Origin: Pyxicephalus adspersus
Lineage: Eukaryota > Chordata > Amphibia > Anura > Pyxicephalidae
Direction: 5' to 3'
Assembly: GCF_032062135.1 (NCBI RefSeq)
Contig: NC_092858.1
Span: 163,367,409 to 163,431,408, forward strand
Length of the DNA stretch: 64,000 nucleotides
Within the stretch, counting starts at the first letter, position 1; each line of letters begins with the position of its first letter. The notes beneath the pieces are model-generated. The model worked only from the letters and a program-made list of their open reading frames with translations, had not been told where the DNA came from and ran no database searches. Both the position numbers and the translations under genes were made by a program. Below, piece by piece: positions 60,216 through 64,000 of this stretch.

Positions 60216-60727
60216 GTTTAATGTGTATAGGTGGGGGGTGGTAAATGTTTTGGGGTAAAGTTTAAAGATTAAGGGGAAGTTAGTTTGAGCAAGTTGACCG
60301 AGCTAAGTCTTGCCACAGTCATGTGCTTTTTGCTATAATCATTGTTATTTTCTAACCTGAATGCTATTTTCAGGTTTCATGGAAATAATGATTATTGTGA
60401 AAAATAATGATTCCATATTAGTAAATGGAGCCTTTAGCCTGATTACACTGACTAATGGTTTGTCTATGGATTTGTCTTATACTTTATATTTTTCTTTATA
60501 CAATTTGCTTATTTTTGACTTTGTTTGCTTATATTTATGATTTACATGCGTAGGTATTTACAAATGTCTTTCATTTTTCCCAAATTGTACATACATGCAA
60601 ATATTATAATCATAATTCATGTTTTAGGATGCCAACTACTCAACTACTGATGGATTATGGTTCTTACCCAGTTTAATGAAAATTTGTACTGGAGAGGTAG
60701 TTGTTAGAGATTTTTTACAGATTACCA
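60216..60727. other. Unannotated non-coding stretch
   Basis: Contains small inverted repeats near 60336-60420 (AACCTGA..TCAGGTT; ATAATCATTG..AATGATTAT). No gene supported. Confidence 0.5.
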
Positions 60728-61237
60728 TTAACCTGCCGAGCGGTAACCTCAAGTGTGTCACACTTTAGGTAGCTAAAAAAGGGAAAAAGAATAATAAATA
60801 AAGCTTTACCTGATCTGCCGGTGTCCTCCTTTGCGATCCCCATCTTCTTGCTTCCTCCGGGCGTCGTCCCTTGCACCGGATGAGTCATCGGGCATTCCCG
60901 GTGACGATGGTGCGTGCGGACATTCCATTCGGGGCATGGCAGGAATTTCAAATCTCTTTATATTGCATTCAATACAAAATAACTGTATTGAATGCAATAC
61001 AGTGGATTTATAGGTGTAAGAGTATTACATTGTCTTTTATGAAAGTTTATTCTACAGTATAATATAATAGTTTGAGTATATAATTTATTTAAACATTTTT
61101 TTTTTATTTGTTATTTTGACATGATTTTGCGTTTCAAACCTTATTATATTCATACTATTATATTATACTGTAAAATACATTTTCATGAAAAACAATGTAC
61201 CGCTTTAGACACAGAAATGAACCGCTCAGGAGGTTAA
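60728..61237. mobile_element. TTAA-flanked MITE, second family (510 bp)
   Basis: Termini TTAACCTGCCGAGCGGTAAC and, inverted from the right, TTAACCTCCTGAGCGGTTC. TTAA at both ends. Interior includes a perfect 16-bp-arm hairpin (60961-60976, 60984-60999) and AT-rich inverted repeats near 61055 and 61160. TTAA suggests a piggyBac-type origin; not proven. Frames inside are not genes. Confidence 0.75.
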
Positions 61238-61465
61238 GGAAATTAAACACAAGAAAAACAATGTGATATATTGCAGTTTATCAGGCTTAGATGTTGTGTT
61301 TGAGTTAGTTTTACATTTTCAGGCTTAGGATATTTTCAGAAATTACAGAAATTTTATCTTGCTAGAAATGCAGCACGCTTGTTACTTCATATGAGCTGAA
61401 ATGGAGGAAATAAACAATCACATTTGGTGGAAATGTCCAATTGTTTAAACCTGATCAGTGTTTTC
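61238..61465. other. Short unannotated spacer
   Basis: Nothing recognised between two TTAA elements. Confidence 0.5.
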
Positions 61466-61814
61466 TTAAAGCCGAACTTAACCATTAAAACAAAAAAATT
61501 GTGACCAACATTACTTGTCCCTTCTGCAATAAAATAAGCTTACCTGTCTGACTGCAAATGAGTTATTGAAACTTACCTGCCCACCCTCCATCTTCTTTAG
61601 CTCCTATTCCAAGAGGTCAAACTTAGGCCTGACTGACCAGGCTGGAGGAATGTAAATCAACCCTACCCTGACCTGTTCATGCATACTGCAAAAAGAAGAT
61701 TGTGAACAGACTGTTAGGTATGTTATATTGCAGAATAGATATCGCCTGTCTTTTCTACAATCAGAATTCTGCCTGCTCACAATTTTTATATGCAGAACTA
61801 TAGTTCCGCTTTAA
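61466..61814. mobile_element. TTAA-flanked MITE, first family (complete)
   Basis: Starts TTAAAGCCGAACTTAACC; ends GAACTATAGTTCCGCTTTAA. TTAA at each end. The right third aligns with 44409-44520. Confidence 0.7.
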
Positions 61815-61950
61815 ATGTGTAGCCAGCAGACCATACGCCTTGTATTGCATTGTCATTCATTATCATGGGCCGGATTGTTTGCAAATCTCCTATCAATCCA
61901 TGCTAAAACCCTATACCATTAGTGATCATCACTATGTCCATCTGCCACAG
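61815..61950 (+). repeat. Sequence shared with 44521-44655
   Basis: CAGACCATACGCCTTGTATT, GCATTGTCATT, CAAATCTCCTATCAATCCAT and TAGTGATCATCACTATG align with the region right of the 44520 MITE end. Function unknown. Confidence 0.6.
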
Positions 61951-63219
61951 CAAGGGTATGCAAAAACAGATTATAAATATAGTAATACTTCAGATAATAA
62001 CAAGCAAGAGGCTTTCAATCAGACCCGGTCCTGCATCCCAGGTCTCCCAGGTCTCCAATGGTGGAACAGAATTATAAGTGATAATGATCTAGGTACTATA
62101 TGAGTGTGCCATACATGTTTGTATTACATGAAAAGAGGTTAAATCATATACATAGTCAGATATCTTGAATGAAATATACCCAAATATATATAAATATATA
62201 ATCCTGAGATACAGAAAGGCAGGATATATACCATAATATATGTGACACATCTCACATCAGGAAAACTCAGCCTCAGAATGCATTACAAAATGCTTTTGAG
62301 TGTGTGTCTCCATCTGCTTTTCTGGCTTTATAAATGACCCATGGTGCTCAGGGGATCCTTTGTCAGATGCACAATAAAGCTCAACTCCAAACAGATATAT
62401 GAAGTGAGATAGACGTTGCACGAGTAACCATCATTTTTATAGAATCTCTGCCACGTTCCTGTTTAAACAGTTGTGCAGAGTGCCATTGTGCAGTTCAATA
62501 GGCACCAGAAAATACTGAAAATAATTCTAACCTGCAGATTTTTAGATTTAGGCTAACTGATCAAGAGTAATGATCAGTGGGAGAGGGGGTATTTTGGGTA
62601 AATTGTCCAGTTTCATGCCAGAAGATGAAGAGGGAATAACAATATTATTGAGAAGATTAAAATATTAACATTTTGAAGTCATTTAAAAACACAAAAGAAA
62701 AAAGTCCATAAGAGTTTGCTCTAGACCAAATGATTTGAGTTTATTTTTAACTATATAATGTGAAACTGTGTAAGATAAGATGAGATATAAGTGTATTTAT
62801 TATTTATTCTTGTAATGTAGCATATACAAATATAATGCAATGCATCAGGATGATATTATTATGCAGAATAATACACAAAACTGACAATGACTAATGTGTT
62901 GGCAAATGAATCCACATAAAAGCATTCTACAATAGACAACTGAAAAGGTCAGCTTGTTTTTTTTTTGTTTTTTTTTTAACAAATGAGGCTTTAATGTTTG
63001 TATGTCTGGCCATAATACCAGCCATGTAATCAGCAATCAAGTTCTGATAACATTTATTTCATTGTTAATCATTTAGGTGCTTTTAAACATGCCGAGGGTA
63101 AATACAATTCTGGGGGTGAGTATGGGGTAGTCAGAAATGAGCACTGAACATCTTCTATAAACTGGTAAAGGATGATATTATTTCCTTTTTTGGAGAAAAA
63201 TACAGTAGTAAAAATTAAC
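61951..63219. other. Unannotated non-coding stretch
   Basis: No gene supported. A T-run lies at about 62957-62978. Confidence 0.5.
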
Positions 63220-63357
63220 CTTAGACTGCATTAATGACAAATGACTATGGTAGGGACACAGATTGTGAGCCCCTTTGATGGACAGCTTAATATGTCAGCG
63301 CTATATAAATACTGTGTAATAATATTAATAATAATAATATTAATATAAATAATAATA
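63220..63357 (+). mobile_element. SINE/LINE tail (L2-type) with AAT repeat
   Basis: GACTATGGTAGGGACACAGATTGTGAGCCCC, GCGCTATATAAATACTGTGT and an AAT/ATT run. Same tail as the SINE at 24802, but in plus orientation and without its head. Confidence 0.75.
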
Positions 63358-64000
63358 TCTCCTATTCACTATTCAATTTTTCCCCTAGTTTTCTATTACT
63401 AACCCCTATGTTTTCTTTTTCCAACCCTTTCCATCATTTCTGTCTAATCTGTTTTTTTTTTCTTTTTTCTAAATATATCTCTTGATATATCGATCATTTT
63501 TGTGTAACTCTCCCTTTCTTCCCAAACTCAAGCTTTCTTTTTCCATTGGCATATTTTCTTCCTTCCCTCCTCCCTCCTCAATTATTTTTCTTTCTTCAGA
63601 CATTTATTGCTTCCTTTTTTTCTTCTACTTGTTCTATCCCTCCTCCTCTTCCTTACTTTCTCTTTTCTTTTATCCCTTTCTTTTTTATTCATTTACTCCT
63701 TCTTCTCCTAATGTCATCCTCTTATTCTTCTCATGGCTAATATGAACATAGCCTTAACCTTCCATTTCTATCCTCCTTTTCCTTCTTATTTTTCTTTCCT
63801 TTCTCATTCCCTTCCTTCCTTCCATATACCTTAGTTAGATCATTTTTATTTTCTTTCTTCCTCCTTTTCCTCTTTGCTTCTGTCCTATTCTGCCTTCCAG
63901 TTTCCTTTTCATTGACTCTTTTCTTCTTTTCTTCTTCTTCCCTACTTTTCTTCATTCTCTGTTTGCTTCCTTCCTCTTCCTTCCCTTACTGTCTTTCTCT
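63358..64000. repeat. Polypyrimidine-rich tract running off the window
   Basis: Over 600 bp with the plus strand dominated by C and T (TCCTTCC-, TTCTTT- type units), with short interruptions near 63485-63510 and 63735-63765. Open frames on both strands (63482-63745; 63737-63955 minus, rich in K/E/R) are products of composition. Confidence 0.9.

Noticed and set aside
63482..63955. Hydrophobic (plus) and Lys/Glu-rich (minus) open frames
   Set aside because: Direct results of a polypyrimidine tract.

Overview
This is a vertebrate nuclear window, AT-rich by eye and dense in degenerate repeats, with two runs of N (1293-2109 and 4054-4444) that are assembly gaps. The repeats are of kinds I associate with frogs, and the mix resembles ranoid frogs such as Pyxicephalus or Rana. 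They include hAT elements with 8-bp target duplications, TAA-flanked Harbinger-like MITEs, TTAA-flanked MITEs, a V-SINE-type SINE, Gypsy-type LTRs and an L2/CR1-type LINE fragment. The species guess rests on memory of repeat families, not on any host gene.

I find no credible host protein-coding exon, rRNA gene, intact tRNA gene or CRISPR array. Open reading frames are at most about 140 codons, lack recognisable domains, and mostly overlap repeats or gaps. The only true coding remnants belong to transposons: a LINE reverse-transcriptase C-terminus (47787-48212) and the C-terminal end of a Tc1-type transposase (54963-55181). The window is therefore intergenic or a very large intron.

Layout. 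1-8.9 kb: two gaps, hAT fragments, a Harbinger-like MITE, a well-delimited 255-bp hAT element and an antisense hammerhead-like motif. 10-14.1 kb: a 721-bp hAT-type element with very long inverted arms, further MITEs and a 32-bp minisatellite. 14.4-22.9 kb: mostly unique sequence, with a candidate conserved non-coding block and a perfect 17-bp-arm palindrome. 23-28.3 kb: Harbinger-like and foldback MITEs, an (AT)n tract, a SINE with target duplication, hAT copies and a 49-bp minisatellite. 29-37.5 kb: candidate non-coding block, foldback MITE, hammerhead-like motif, SINE fragment, TTAA MITEs. 39.2-40.1 kb: a roughly 55-bp minisatellite about 900 bp long. 43.3-48.4 kb: a solo LTR with target duplication, a hAT element, an LTR-like relic, and an LTR fragment abutting a LINE. 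49-51 kb: hAT and two foldback MITEs. 52.7-57.5 kb: third hammerhead-like motif, Tc1 relic, and a hAT element nested inside a Harbinger-like MITE that abuts another. 59.2-64 kb: Harbinger-like MITE, retroelement end, two TTAA MITEs, SINE tail and a long polypyrimidine tract running to the window end.

No genes act together here; the informative content is transposon history. The most reliable calls are those with both termini and matching flanking duplications: 8060-8314, 10027-10747, 24802-25089, 26395-26661, 43328-44012, 44066-44290, 48975-49217 and 56599-57195. I do not see a new multi-gene system. The observation most worth testing is the repeated hammerhead-ribozyme-like motif near 6372-6399, 32214-32250 and 52704-52738.
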